From NCBI GenBank assembly GCA_023269675.1, contig JAHFSX010000010.1:62001-126000 (forward strand): a DNA stretch of 64,000 bases, written 5' to 3'. This stretch comes from Verrucomicrobiota bacterium. GTDB lineage: Bacteria > Verrucomicrobiota > Kiritimatiellia > RFP12 > UBA1067. Position 1 is the stretch's first letter. Every line of letters starts with the position of its first letter. A program made the translations under genes and the position numbers. The notes under the pieces were generated by a model. The model made no database searches and was not told the DNA's origin. It saw only the letters and a list, made by a program, of their open reading frames with translations. Below, piece after piece: positions 34,094-44,055 of the stretch.

Positions 34094-35254
34094 TCATTTC
34101 CGCGCGTCGAGTTCGTCGAGCGTGAAGCGCACGCTCACGACCGACTGCTTGCGCGCGTCGTTCCAGTACTTGATGTAGGTCGTCGCCACGATCGTGCCGT
34201 CCGGCAGCAGCGCCACGCCAGGATAGCCGCAATCGCTGCCCGCAAAGCTGTGCAGCAGTTTGACGCGGTACTGCCCCGGCAGGCCTTGCCGGATGTCGCC
34301 GTATGTGCCGACCCATGCCACGAAATGCCCGCGCGTAGGAGACTGCGGCGCCTGGTCGCGGAAGGCGATCACCAGCCGGCCGTCTTTCGCCTGCACGCCC
34401 ATGTGCCGGTCACCGGTCAACGCCCACGCCGTGTCGACCGGCACGCTCCAAGTCGCGCCCTCGTCCCGGCTGAACATCACCAAGCTGCACCCCTTGTGCG
34501 TGTTCTCGCGCAAGAGCGCGCACAGCTCCTGGCCGTCAGGCGATCGGAACACAAAGGGCTCGCACGGATTCTTACCTTCCACTTTCGCCACTACGCGCGG
34601 CTCGGTCCAGGTAAACCCTCCATCCTTCGTGACCGCCTGCACAACCTCCAGCGGCGCCTTGTCGGCCCCGCCCGGCCCGCGGTGGTAGAGCCCCAAATAC
34701 GAGCCGTCTTTGAGCCGCACGATGCTGCTGAAGGTCATCACGCAGCGGAACGCCTCGCCCAGCGGCGGCAGCTCCTGCCACGTCTGGCCGCTGTCCGCGC
34801 TCATGATGCGCGGCATGGGCAGACCTTTCCGAGTCCCTTGCGCCGCGGAATAAACCCACAGGCGCTCCTTGCCCTGCGGGTCGGTCAGGCGGAAGATGCT
34901 CGGACAGTTCTGATGCGTCTTGAACCCCGGCGGCAGCCGGTCATCCAGCCGCGCCCAGCTCTTGCCTCCGTCGTCGCTCCGCGCCATCGGCCCCGCCGCG
35001 CCGCCGTGGCTGACACACCAGACCGCGAAGATCGTCTGGCCGTCGGCTGAAGACACCGTCGTCGGATGCCCTTGGTAGACCTCCGGCGTCCCCGCCGCAA
35101 TGACCGTCTGGCGGTTCGTCTCGTGCGAAAGATCGATGACCGGAAACCTGGCCTGCTCCTGCCAAAGCGTCTTCTGGTCAGCCGCGCGCTCCGCCCCGCA
35201 CGACACGCCCGCCGCACCCAGCGCGGCGGCCATCAAGAGTGCTCTCCTGTCCAT
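34094..35254 (-). CDS. Secreted sialidase-like BNR/Asp-box protein
   Basis: Protein of 386 residues with an N-terminal signal or lipoprotein-like leader ([20 protein letters not shown]). Four Asp-boxes (SxDxGxxW) are visible: [24 protein letters not shown] and SRDEGATW, which mark the six-bladed sialidase propeller. The FRIP arginine motif of GH33 is not obvious near the N-terminus, so it may be an exo-alpha-sialidase-like protein with another substrate. AAGGGGGGG precedes ATG 35254. It is separated from the large sialidase by about 105 bp on the same strand. Confidence 0.78.
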   Translation of the reverse strand: MDRRALLMAAALGAAGVSCGAERAADQKTLWQEQARFPVIDLSHETNRQTVIAAGTPEVYQGHPTTVSSADGQTIFAVWCVSHGGAAGPMARSDDGGKSWARLDDRLPPGFKTHQNCPSIFRLTDPQGKERLWVYSAAQGTRKGLPMPRIMSADSGQTWQELPPLGEAFRCVMTFSSIVRLKDGSYLGLYHRGPGGADKAPLEVVQAVTKDGGFTWTEPRVVAKVEGKNPCEPFVFRSPDGQELCALLRENTHKGCSLVMFSRDEGATWSVPVDTAWALTGDRHMGVQAKDGRLVIAFRDQAPQSPTRGHFVAWVGTYGDIRQGLPGQYRVKLLHSFAGSDCGYPGVALLPDGTIVATTYIKYWNDARKQSVVSVRFTLDELDARK

Positions 35255-35359
35255 ATCCCCCCCTTTTGCATTAATTGAAGCCGCATGCGCCTGCGCGTGG
35301 TTGCGCACGCCCACGCCTTGGCGTGCCTCTTCATTCCACCTTGGCGGCATCACCGGACG

Positions 35360-38300
35360 CTACTTGACGAGCGCCATTGTACCACGGGCCGGCAGCCATG
35401 CGCCAACCGTATACGCTCCGTCCGCCAGGCCGGCGTCGGCCAGCTCGAATGACAGCGTGCCCCCGCTGATCGTCGGCACACGGCCGGTGTCGGCATAGGC
35501 CGACGCCGCGTCGGCACGCCACAAGAGGCGGTACTCGGCCTTTTCCGCTGCCGCGCGCCAGCCGATCCCGGCCGCTGCGAAGTCAAAGTTCAGCCGCACG
35601 TCCAGCCCGTCCGCGCTGGTCTTGTCGAGGTACCACTCGCGCCTCCAGCGGTAAGTGGCCCCGGTGGAAGCACGGCCGCTGTAGATCCAGCCGTTCGACA
35701 CCACGCCGTGACCCGCCAGCAAATACTCGCCGTCGCCGGCAAGCGATCCGCCCAGCGCCTCAAATGAGAGTCCGGCGGAGGCGTCGCTCGCCGTCACCGC
35801 ACCCGGGCACAATCCCGAGACCGCATTCGTCGCGCACCCGATGCCGACCACGTCCAGATCACACTCGCCCGCCGCCGCCCCCTTGCCCGCATAAACGTCG
35901 TTCGTCGTCAGCGCCACCCCATAGCGCGCCGCCAGATGGTTCTGGATGATCGTGCGCTCGGCATCCCCCACGGCCCGGTTGTAGACGCGCACCTCGGCGA
36001 TATCGCCAATAAAGTTGTTGGGCACGCCAGCCAGCGGGATGCTGCCGATCCGGAACTCGGCCAGACTCGGCGCACCGGCGCTATTCGCCGTGGTCACAAC
36101 ATTAGAACCGTTCAGGCGCGCGCTCAGCCCGTAGTTGGCAGCGAGACGTGCGCGCCGGTGCTCGGTCAGCAGCGCCGCACCCACCGGCACATCCACGTTC
36201 TGGACCCCGCCGAACACGTGGTAGCGCATTCGGTCGTTCGGCGGCGTTCCAAGATAGAAGATGCCGAACCGGTACGTGTCATCACCCGCGCCGAACACGC
36301 CGCGCTGGTACTGCGACACCAGCGGTTTGAGCACAAGGAACCAGCTCACGTCGGTGACCACATCAAAATCGGTCGTCCGCGGATAGGACGTCAATCGGTT
36401 CGGCTCGCCGCTCACGTTCGCCGTGTTCGCCATGTTGCGGTTGAAGCGCAGCGCCGGCTCCCACTTCCCGTCCGCGCGCTGGAGCGCGCTCTGCACCCAG
36501 AGCGGACGCATCGCGTCGTTGGTGGCGGCCACATCGAGCACCGCTCCCGACAGACCGATATTCGCCCAGCGGGTAACCGGGGCGCCGTTCGTAGCAGGCG
36601 CATTGCCGTAGCAGGCTCCATCGCCGGCCCGGAACCAAGCGCGCAGACTCCGGCCGACACCGGCGCACGGCAACGCGCCATCAGGCGCAGCCGTGCCCGC
36701 GCCGGTGCCGAGCGTGTAATAGCCGTTTACGAGCGTGTCGCCAGTCAGGCTGAACATCACTTTCGTCCCGTCCTCGACCGCCAGCACCGGCATGGCCGTG
36801 AACGCTTCATTCACGTTGCGGCGGAAGAGCAACCGGTACGGGTCACCGCCCGTCGCTTCGCCGCCCCCCGCGACCGTGCGGCTGAAAACCAGCCGCACAT
36901 CCACGCCGTCATTCGCAGCCTGAGGCGCCGCCGCAGGCGACGCCCGGTTGAGGTACCAGTCGCGCAGCCAGCGGTTGCTGCAGGTCGTGCCGTCTGTTCC
37001 CGCCGCGGTCCAGGCATTGGTCGGCGCGCGGTGCCCGGCGAAGACAAACTCGTTGTTGTTCGCGAGCGTGCCGCCAAGCGCGACCAAGCGCAGCCCGGCC
37101 GCATCGCCGCTGTCGGCCACAGTCCCCGGCAGCGCCGCCGTGCCCGTAGCCGTCATGCAGCCGATGCCGATCACGTCCAGGTCGTAATCGCCCTGAGCCA
37201 TGTTCTTGCCCAGATACAGATCGTTCACTTCCAGAGTCTTGCCGTAGCGCGCCGCCAAGTGGTTCTGGATGATGATGCGCTCCGCGTCGTTCACGGCACG
37301 GTTGTAGATGCGGACTTCCGCGATGTCGCCGATGAAGTTGTTTGTCGGCGTAGTGAACTGCTGGTTTCCGATCCGGAACTGCGATTTGACCGGGCTGAAG
37401 AGATTCGAGCTGACCAGCGCGGAATCGCCCCCCGCCTTGCCGTTGCCGCGGTAGCTGATGAAGGCCGCATTCGCGGGACCGGAGCGGCGGCTGTCCACGA
37501 TCATCAGCGTGTTGTTCGCCAACGTGTATTCATAGTCCTGATAGCTGTACAGGTTATTCTGCACACGAAGCCGATTGGCCGGAGTGGAGATGAAAAACGC
37601 CCCGTAGCGCGACGAATTTTCACTGCTTCCAAACAGTCCCCGGTCCAAGTTGTTCGTCAGCGTTTTGAAAACAACAAACCACGTCGAATCGGTCTGCACG
37701 TTGAAATCCGTCGTGTTGCTGCCCGTGGTGAGCCGATGGAGGTTGTCGGCGGTCGGCAGAGCGGACGCATTGTCCCAGTTGAACCTCACGGCCGGCTCGA
37801 ATACGCCGGACGACCGCTCAAAACCGTTCGTCACCCAAACCGGCGCGTTGGAGCCGGACGCCGCCGTCACATCTGCGGACGCACCGATCGACCCGTAATT
37901 GCCCCAGGCGCTGACGGCCGCCCCGTTGGTCGCGCCGGCGCCGGCCAAAGCCCGGTCAGCCCGGAACCAGAGCATGAGACCGTCCGCGATCCCCGCCTGC
38001 GGGTAAGTCACGCCCCCCGCGCCGAGGCCGACCGTGTACTCGCCATCGGCGAGCGCGGCGTCGGACATATCGAATGACACCCTCCCGTCTTCAGAAACCG
38101 GCGGAGCCGACAGCGCGGTGAACGCCTCGCCCGCACTCCTGCGGTAAACCAAGCGGTACGACGCGTCGGGAAGCAGCGCGCCCGCGCCCGCCGCGATGAA
38201 ATCGAAGCTCAGGCGCGCCTCGATCCCGTCAGCCGAGATCTTCTGCACGCGCCAGACGCGCGTCCAGCGCCGCGCGCAAGAGGCGCCGTCCGTGCTTTCG

Positions 38301-40480
38301 TCCGTCCACCCGTTCGACTCCGACCGGTGCCCGGCAAAGAGAAACTCGCCGCTCGCATTCAACGACCCGCTGCGCGCGGCAAGGCGCAGCCCCGCCGAAC
38401 CGCCGCTGTTGGTCGCCACGCCCGGCACCGCCGCAACGCCGGTGTCGGCGAACCGACCGATGCCGATCACATCCAGATCATAATCGCCAGCCGCGGCGGT
38501 CTTGCCCGTGTAGAGATCGTTGCTCGCCAGCGTAAGCCCATAGCGTGCGGCCAGCGCGTTCTGCAGGATCACGCGCTCCGCGTCGTTCAGCGCCCGGTTG
38601 TAGACGATCACCTCGGCGATGTCGCCGATGTAGTGCTTGGGCGAGTTCAAATGCTGGTCACCGATGCGAAACTTCGCCCCGCCGGCCGGAGCATTCGTGA
38701 ACGCCGGAGCGGTGGTGTCAGTTGCCAAGCGCGAACCGTTGACGCGCGCGCCGACCGCCGGGGCATCCCCCCCGCTGCGGCGGCTGTCCACCAAGAGCGT
38801 GACGTTCGTCTGGAGATCGCCCTCGGGATTGCCGGGATTGCTGAGGTTTTGTACGCGAAGGCGGTTATTGGTGGCCGCCGCCGTGGTCAGAAAGAACGCG
38901 CCGAAGCGCTGCGCGAAGCTCGGCGTGACGCCCACACTCGTCAGTCCGAACACGCCCCTTTCCTGGTGGTTCGTCGCCATGCGCATCACCACGAACCACG
39001 ACGAGTCGTTGGTCAGGGCGAGCGTCGTGTTCACCGCACTTTCCAAGCGTTGCGGCGTTCCCGCGACCGTCTGCGTATTCGCCGCGTCACGGTTGAACCG
39101 CACGGCCGGCACCCACGCGCCATCGGAGCGCTGAAACGCGTTCCGGATCCAGATCGGCCGGCTGGCCGAGGAAGCGGCGACGCTCAGCGGCGTCTCGCCC
39201 ACATCGCTCGCCCACGACTGCACCGCATCGCCGTCGGCCACGGCCCCGGCGTTCACGCCCTGGTCCGCGCGAAACCACGCCTGCAGCCCATCGGTGACAA
39301 TCGCGTCCGGGGAAGAGGAGGACGGCGTCGCGGAGGCGTTGGTCGACGCCGTTTCACTCAGCGCCACCCGCGCAAACCGGATCTCGTCGTAGGCGCTCGA
39401 AGCCCCGCATTCGTAAAGCGCCGCGATCTCCCCGGCCGCCGTCATCGTCAAATCGGAGTAGGCCGAAGGTCCCGCATACAGAAGGCGGCTCTGAGCCCAG
39501 GTCGCCGTCTCGTCGAGGCTGAGGCGCAAGGTCAGGTTCACCCGCGCGGTCTCGCTCGCGGGATTCAAGAACGCCACCACGCCCGGCGTCTCCCCGGCGG
39601 GCAGCCGCACGCGCTCGACCGATGCCTCGCAGACCGGCTCGATCAGGGCGGCATCGAAGACCGGCGTTGACCACGTCGCGCCCGCGTCGCTGCTGAAGGA
39701 GACCCGCCGCGCCTTGAGCGTGCGGTCATAGTTGCGCATGTTGAGCGCCAGCCGCCCGTCCGCCAACTCCACCACCTGAGACTCGTTGAGTTTGGTGTCG
39801 GGCACAACGCCGCCGAGCTGCCACGTGGCGCCCGCATCGTCGCTCGTGATCACATGCGCCCGGTAAGATCCCGCCGCGTCGGTATGGTCGCAGGCCGCCA
39901 CCAGACGGCCGGCATGCGAGCCGCTCCGGAGCTGGATGCCGCCCCCGGGCCCCGTCGCGTACCAGCCCCACTCAGGCAGCTTGGTTGTCGCCGTGATGTC
40001 GCGGGGCTCCGACCACGTCGTCCCATTGTCATCCGAACTTGTCACGAATACCCGGCGCGTATCGGCACCGCTCTTGCTGATGATCGCCGACTCGCTGTCC
40101 GCGCCCAGGTTCCAGGTCATCAGCAGCACGATCCTGCCGGTGGCCTGATCGCAGATTGGCACCGGATTGCCGCACGTGTTCGTCACGTTGTCCCAGACCA
40201 CCAGCTGCGGCCCCCACGTCGCGCCGCTGTCGTCTGACCGCCGCATCACCACATCGATGTTGCCGCTGTCGCCCAAACCGCTCTTGCGTCCCTCGCAGAA
40301 AGCCAGCAGCGCGCCGTTCTTCGCCGTCACAACGGCCGGGATGCGATACGCGCCATACCCGTTATCGCCTTTGCGCCACAGCACCTGCTCCGTCACCGAG
40401 CCCACCGTCGTTGCGAAGGCGGTGGAAGCCAGGGCCACGCCGGTCAACGCCCACACGCGGAAACTCATCTTCAGTGTCAT
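35360..40480 (-). CDS. Giant secreted GH33 sialidase with three tandem LamG-like modules
   Basis: Protein of 1706 residues with a signal peptide (MTLKMSFRVWALTGVALASTAFA). Residues ~30-400 form a GH33 propeller: YRIPAV at 45-50 carries the first Arg of the triad, GDSGNIDVVMRRSDDSG has the catalytic Asp, and Asp-boxes SDDSGATW, SSDDNGTTW, SDDAGATW and SSDAGATW follow. From ~405 three homologous modules of about 430 residues repeat; each has a concanavalin-type part starting LxAWFRAD and ending in NFIGDIAEVRIYNRAVNDAER plus AARYG, then a DUF8202-like part (YDLDVIGIG). These modules probably bind glycans or anchor the enzyme. AAAGGAG supports ATG 40480. An AraC-type site lies 93 bases upstream. 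Confidence 0.9.
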   Translation of the reverse strand: MTLKMSFRVWALTGVALASTAFATTVGSVTEQVLWRKGDNGYGAYRIPAVVTAKNGALLAFCEGRKSGLGDSGNIDVVMRRSDDSGATWGPQLVVWDNVTNTCGNPVPICDQATGRIVLLMTWNLGADSESAIISKSGADTRRVFVTSSDDNGTTWSEPRDITATTKLPEWGWYATGPGGGIQLRSGSHAGRLVAACDHTDAAGSYRAHVITSDDAGATWQLGGVVPDTKLNESQVVELADGRLALNMRNYDRTLKARRVSFSSDAGATWSTPVFDAALIEPVCEASVERVRLPAGETPGVVAFLNPASETARVNLTLRLSLDETATWAQSRLLYAGPSAYSDLTMTAAGEIAALYECGASSAYDEIRFARVALSETASTNASATPSSSSPDAIVTDGLQAWFRADQGVNAGAVADGDAVQSWASDVGETPLSVAASSASRPIWIRNAFQRSDGAWVPAVRFNRDAANTQTVAGTPQRLESAVNTTLALTNDSSWFVVMRMATNHQERGVFGLTSVGVTPSFAQRFGAFFLTTAAATNNRLRVQNLSNPGNPEGDLQTNVTLLVDSRRSGGDAPAVGARVNGSRLATDTTAPAFTNAPAGGAKFRIGDQHLNSPKHYIGDIAEVIVYNRALNDAERVILQNALAARYGLTLASNDLYTGKTAAAGDYDLDVIGIGRFADTGVAAVPGVATNSGGSAGLRLAARSGSLNASGEFLFAGHRSESNGWTDESTDGASCARRWTRVWRVQKISADGIEARLSFDFIAAGAGALLPDASYRLVYRRSAGEAFTALSAPPVSEDGRVSFDMSDAALADGEYTVGLGAGGVTYPQAGIADGLMLWFRADRALAGAGATNGAAVSAWGNYGSIGASADVTAASGSNAPVWVTNGFERSSGVFEPAVRFNWDNASALPTADNLHRLTTGSNTTDFNVQTDSTWFVVFKTLTNNLDRGLFGSSENSSRYGAFFISTPANRLRVQNNLYSYQDYEYTLANNTLMIVDSRRSGPANAAFISYRGNGKAGGDSALVSSNLFSPVKSQFRIGNQQFTTPTNNFIGDIAEVRIYNRAVNDAERIIIQNHLAARYGKTLEVNDLYLGKNMAQGDYDLDVIGIGCMTATGTAALPGTVADSGDAAGLRLVALGGTLANNNEFVFAGHRAPTNAWTAAGTDGTTCSNRWLRDWYLNRASPAAAPQAANDGVDVRLVFSRTVAGGGEATGGDPYRLLFRRNVNEAFTAMPVLAVEDGTKVMFSLTGDTLVNGYYTLGTGAGTAAPDGALPCAGVGRSLRAWFRAGDGACYGNAPATNGAPVTRWANIGLSGAVLDVAATNDAMRPLWVQSALQRADGKWEPALRFNRNMANTANVSGEPNRLTSYPRTTDFDVVTDVSWFLVLKPLVSQYQRGVFGAGDDTYRFGIFYLGTPPNDRMRYHVFGGVQNVDVPVGAALLTEHRRARLAANYGLSARLNGSNVVTTANSAGAPSLAEFRIGSIPLAGVPNNFIGDIAEVRVYNRAVGDAERTIIQNHLAARYGVALTTNDVYAGKGAAAGECDLDVVGIGCATNAVSGLCPGAVTASDASAGLSFEALGGSLAGDGEYLLAGHGVVSNGWIYSGRASTGATYRWRREWYLDKTSADGLDVRLNFDFAAAGIGWRAAAEKAEYRLLWRADAASAYADTGRVPTISGGTLSFELADAGLADGAYTVGAWLPARGTMALVK

Positions 40481-40548
40481 CAGCCACTCCTTTTTTTCAC
40501 CCCAAAAGACCGGCGGTGACATGCGCCTCTCAAAGCGGTATCACTAAA

Positions 40549-40609
40549 ATAACAGACCCGCCGCAAGAGATCGTTCAAGTTTTTACGATTCTGTTATTTT
40601 GACCATGCC
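40549..40609 (-). promoter_or_regulatory. Sialidase promoter with AraC-type site (copy A)
   Basis: A 37-bp site (40573-40609) matches 43053-43089 at 33 positions. On the minus strand it ends in TTGAAC (40573-40578), a -35 box, followed 18 bases later by TGTTAT (40549-40554). An activator site touching the -35 box is the class II arrangement of AraC-family regulators. Confidence 0.7.
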
Positions 40610-40620
40610 GCCGCCGCGGC

Positions 40621-41862
40621 TCAAGCGTTCACCTCCCGGATCTGACGCGGGCGAATGCACAGGACCAGGGCGACTGAGACAGCGGCCGCGAGCCCGCAGA
40701 AGCTGAAGATGATCGCCGGGTTGACGCCCGCGTCCCTCAAAGCGCCGATCTTGGCCGTGAACAGGCCGCCGGCGGTGATGCTCACCAGGTTCATGAGCCC
40801 GTAGCCCGTCGCGCGCAACTCCGGACGGACGATCTGGCAGAGGATCGGCATGTTGTTACAGTCGAAGAAACCCCAGCCGAGGCCGAAGAGGATCAAGAAA
40901 ACGATCGCCACGCCCAGCGTCGGCGCATACCCGACACCGAACAGCGCGGGGATCATCAGCGTCATCCCCAGCGCGCTGGTGAAGATGCGGCCGCGCGGGG
41001 TCACCCGCATCCAGCGGTCCGCCAGCGCGCCGCCCCCCAGCACGCCGGCCAGCGACGCGCACGTGATCCAGAGGGTCGCGTTGATGCCGGCCTTGCCTTG
41101 GCCGAGGTGAAACGTGTCCGCCAGTATCGTCGGCAGCCAGTTCTTCATCAGCCAGCCCGGCAAGGCGGGCAGCGTGAAATAGAGCACCAGCACGAGGAAA
41201 GAGCCGAGGCAGAGCAGCGACTTCGCCGCCGACCAAGGGGTCAGCGAGGGAGCCGCCGCCCCGGCGGTGGCCGCGGGCCTGGGAGGATCGCGCAAAAGCG
41301 CGACCAGCACCAACGCGTACAGCACGCCCGCCAGGCCGAACCAGTTAAAGGCCGCGCGCCAGCCGTAGGCGGACTCCGCGATGAACCCGCCGAGACCTCC
41401 CAGCGCGATGCCCGCGTAAATCCCCGCCTGATGGATGCCCACCGCGCGCGAACGCGTGGGCCCGGTGTGAAAATCGGCGATGAGCGCCAGCGCGGCGGGA
41501 ATGTAGCAGGCTTCGCTCACCCCCATCGCGGCCCGCGCCCACCACATCTCCCCGTAGTCGTGCGCGTGACCGGTCAGCCACGTGACGAGCGACCAGACGC
41601 CCAGAGAACCGATCACCGTCCACCTGCGGTTGAAGCGATCCGCCAGATAGCCGCCGACCGGGCTGAACACGCCGTAGATGATGAGGAAGACGCCCATCAG
41701 CGCGCCAAACTGTTCGTCCGTCCCGATGCTGGGCATATCTGCCATCATCGACGTTTTCATCGTCGAGAAGATCTGCCGGTCAAGATAGTTCAGCAGCGCG
41801 ACGGGAAAGAGCAGCACAACTGCCATCCACGCGTTGAAGCTGGAAAGAACGTTCGGCTTCAT
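40621..41862 (-). CDS. Major facilitator superfamily transporter, possible sialic acid/sugar importer
   Basis: Protein of 413 residues with about 12 membrane helices. LLNYLDRQIFS in helix 1 and GGYLADRFNRRWTVIG between helices 2 and 3 are the MFS motif A region; WWARAAMGVSEACYIPAALALIADF and GALADRWMRVTPRG continue the pattern. The opening with NYLDRQ is common in hexuronate and anion/sugar-acid porters. It lies 128 bp downstream of nanA on the same strand, so it probably imports sialic acid or a related acidic sugar. AGGGGGGGA precedes ATG 41862. Substrate assignment is by context only. Confidence 0.8.
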   Translation of the reverse strand: MKPNVLSSFNAWMAVVLLFPVALLNYLDRQIFSTMKTSMMADMPSIGTDEQFGALMGVFLIIYGVFSPVGGYLADRFNRRWTVIGSLGVWSLVTWLTGHAHDYGEMWWARAAMGVSEACYIPAALALIADFHTGPTRSRAVGIHQAGIYAGIALGGLGGFIAESAYGWRAAFNWFGLAGVLYALVLVALLRDPPRPAATAGAAAPSLTPWSAAKSLLCLGSFLVLVLYFTLPALPGWLMKNWLPTILADTFHLGQGKAGINATLWITCASLAGVLGGGALADRWMRVTPRGRIFTSALGMTLMIPALFGVGYAPTLGVAIVFLILFGLGWGFFDCNNMPILCQIVRPELRATGYGLMNLVSITAGGLFTAKIGALRDAGVNPAIIFSFCGLAAAVSVALVLCIRPRQIREVNA

Positions 41863-41990
41863 TATTATCCCCCCCTAGCGCAGCGCGATCGGAAACCTGC
41901 CTCTTCTTGACAGGCCTGCAGGCTTAGCATGCTTGGGCTGGCCGCATATTCATCCTGTCATCCCGTCCGGTGATTCAGGTTTCCAGCACG

Positions 41991-42905
41991 CTACGTCCGG
42001 TTGGCGAAATCGAAGAAGCCGGCGGATTCCGCCTCCGCCCGCAACGCCTCGTAGTGAGCGTCCGTCAGAGGTCGCAGCGGCAGGCGGACGGTGCCGCAGT
42101 CCAGGCCGATCGCCTTCATAAAGGCCTTGCCCGCGGGCGGCATGCCCCCGTAGCGGATCAGCACGGCGATCATCGCGTTGGCGCGGGCCTGTTCATCCTG
42201 CGCGCTCTTCAGGTCGCCGCGGCTGAAGGCGGCGATGATGCGGTGATAGACCGGAGCCGCATAGTTGTAGGTGCTGCCGATCGCGCCTGACGCGCCCGCC
42301 GCCAAACCGGCGAGCAGCATCTCATCGCGCCCGAAAAGGACGTCAAATCGCCCCCCCTCCCAGCGCACGCATGACGCGTAGTCCATGAGGTTCTCGTGCG
42401 TGAACTTGATGCCCGCCAGATTCGGGATCACATCCGCGGCGGCCCGCAGAAAATCGAACGCCGGGATGGTCACGCCGGTGACGCAGGGGATGTGGTAATA
42501 GTAGAAGGGCAGGTCGGGAGCCGCCGCGGCGACCTCCGCGCAGAAGGCCGCCAGATCTTCCGCCTTCGCCGGCTTAAAGCAGAACGGCGCCATGCAGCCC
42601 ACCGCCGAAGCGCCAATTTTCTGGGCGTGCGCCGCGAGCGCGCGGCAGTCCGTCAGCGAGGTGTGCCCGACATGCACGATCACGCGCAGCTTCGGCCCCG
42701 CGCACGCCTGCCACCGCTCAGCCACCTTCATGCGCTCGGACGTGGACATCGAGACGCCCTCGCCCGTGGTGCCGCACACGAATGCGCCGCCGACCTTGTT
42801 GGCGACCAGCGACGCCGCCTGTTTCTCGACAACCGGCAGATCCAGCCCGCCGTCCTTCCGGAACGGCGTGAACGGCGCCGCGATCAGACCCTTCAGCCTC
42901 TTCAT
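41991..42905 (-). CDS. nanA: N-acetylneuraminate lyase
   Basis: Protein of 304 residues, DHDPS/NAL superfamily. GTTGEGVSMS is the carboxylate-binding loop, FYYYHIPCVTGV near 137-148 contains the catalytic Tyr in the form typical of true NanA, and GIKFTHENLMDY holds the Schiff-base Lys near 166. DVLFGRDEMLLAGLAAGASGAIGSTYN completes the family. It cleaves N-acetylneuraminate into N-acetylmannosamine and pyruvate in the cytoplasm. AAGGAG precedes ATG 42905. With the sialidases, the transporter and the regulator it makes a sialic acid catabolic cluster; nanE, nanK and nagAB are not in the window. Confidence 0.93.
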   Translation of the reverse strand: MKRLKGLIAAPFTPFRKDGGLDLPVVEKQAASLVANKVGGAFVCGTTGEGVSMSTSERMKVAERWQACAGPKLRVIVHVGHTSLTDCRALAAHAQKIGASAVGCMAPFCFKPAKAEDLAAFCAEVAAAAPDLPFYYYHIPCVTGVTIPAFDFLRAAADVIPNLAGIKFTHENLMDYASCVRWEGGRFDVLFGRDEMLLAGLAAGASGAIGSTYNYAAPVYHRIIAAFSRGDLKSAQDEQARANAMIAVLIRYGGMPPAGKAFMKAIGLDCGTVRLPLRPLTDAHYEALRAEAESAGFFDFANRT

Positions 42906-42954
42906 ACGTCTTCTCCTTAAAGCGTTCCAAAAACCGATCCATGCGCAAAACCTC

Positions 42955-42970
42955 CGCGCCCGGAGGTCGC
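42955..42970. repeat. 16-bp dispersed element shared with 45177-45192
   Basis: The reverse complement of this segment, GCGACCTCCGGGCGCG, is identical to 45177-45192. Similarity continues weakly upstream (CACCCAGGGGG against TACCCAAGCGGGG). It lies in the nanA leader between the promoter and the ribosome site. Confidence 0.6.
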
Positions 42971-43027
42971 GGGCCCCCTGGGTGGCGCGGGCTCTCCGAG
43001 CACGCTCCCTGCGACTTGAGGTTCATC

Positions 43028-43089
43028 ATATCACGGTGCATCGCCTCCCCGCGTTCAACTTTTTGCGATTCTGTTTTTTTGACCACGCC
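43028..43089 (-). promoter_or_regulatory. nanA promoter with AraC-type site (copy B)
   Basis: The 37-bp site (43053-43089) repeats the one before the sialidase gene with four mismatches and in the same orientation relative to the gene. TTGAAC (43053-43058) serves as -35 and TGATAT (43028-43033) as -10 with a 19-base spacer. The far end of the site is 43 bases from the divergent araC-type gene, so it may also affect that promoter. Confidence 0.7.
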
Positions 43090-43131
43090 TCGGCGCTTGC
43101 CGCTCCGGAAGCAAAAGCGTAAGATAAGCGC

Positions 43132-44040
43132 ATGGGGAATTCGGTCTGCACGCTGCCTTTCGAATACGTCGACACGCCCGAACGGCGCGTCCTCAACCTG
43201 GAGAGCGACGGCCTTTCGTGCATCCCCGCCTTGGGGTACAGTCACTACACGAGCAGCCGGCCCAGCGTGTCGGAACACCTCCACCCGGGATGCCTCGAAC
43301 TCTCCCTGTGCATGCGCGGATCGCTGGTCTTCGAGTGCGGCGGACACGCCTACCGCCTGCTCCCCGGCAACGTGTTCGTCACGCAACCCGATGAGTGGCA
43401 CCGGCTCAGCACCAACCCCAAAGGGCTGGTCATGTACTGGCTCTTCTTCCGTCTTGAACCCGCGTCCCAAGACATCCTGCACCTGCCGACCGCCGAATCC
43501 GACGTCCTGCGGCAGACGCTCCGCTCCCTGCCGCACCACCTTTTCAAAGGCACCGACCGACTCCGCCAGGCGTTCCAGCGTCTCTTCCGGCTCTATGACG
43601 AGATGCCGGCAGGCACCTTGCGCAGCCTCACCATGCGCGGCGCGGTGCTCGACTTGCTGCTCGCGCTGGTCGAGGCCGCTCAGACGGAACCCGAGGTGCC
43701 CGAGGTCGAGCGCGTCGCACGCATCATCTCCGCCATGCGTGAACATCCTCAGGGCGATTACCCGACCGACCGTCTGGTGCGCGAAGCCGCACTCTCCCCC
43801 AGCCAACTCACCACCCGTTTCAAACAGCTCACCGGTCTGCCGCCCTACACCTTTTTGCTCGCCTGCCGCGTCCGCTCCGCGCAGGAGCTGATGCGCGCGA
43901 CCGACAAATCGGTCACGCAGATCGCCCAAGAGTTGGGGTTCTCCTCCTCCCAACACTTCGCCATGCAGTTCAAACGCGAGTTCGGCCTCACGCCCAGCGC
44001 GTGGCGCGCCGGCCAGAAACCTGCCTTCCGCCACCCTTGA
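43132..44040 (+). CDS. AraC family transcriptional regulator
   Basis: Protein of 302 residues. The N-terminal half (residues ~20-160) is a cupin-like sensor domain (HPGCLELSLCMRGSLVFECGG, LLPGNVFVTQPDEWHRL). The C-terminal ~100 residues are the double helix-turn-helix: LVREAALSPSQLTTRFKQLTGLPPYTFL and VTQIAQELGFSSSQHFAMQFKREFGLTP. It is divergent from nanA and probably activates the sialic acid genes in response to a sugar; the two 37-bp sites are likely its targets. The ribosome site is weak (AAGATAAG), and the start at ATG 43132 is chosen on length. Confidence 0.9.
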   Translation: MGNSVCTLPFEYVDTPERRVLNLESDGLSCIPALGYSHYTSSRPSVSEHLHPGCLELSLCMRGSLVFECGGHAYRLLPGNVFVTQPDEWHRLSTNPKGLVMYWLFFRLEPASQDILHLPTAESDVLRQTLRSLPHHLFKGTDRLRQAFQRLFRLYDEMPAGTLRSLTMRGAVLDLLLALVEAAQTEPEVPEVERVARIISAMREHPQGDYPTDRLVREAALSPSQLTTRFKQLTGLPPYTFLLACRVRSAQELMRATDKSVTQIAQELGFSSSQHFAMQFKREFGLTPSAWRAGQKPAFRHP

Positions 44041-44055
44041 CCGAGAGCCCTTTTC

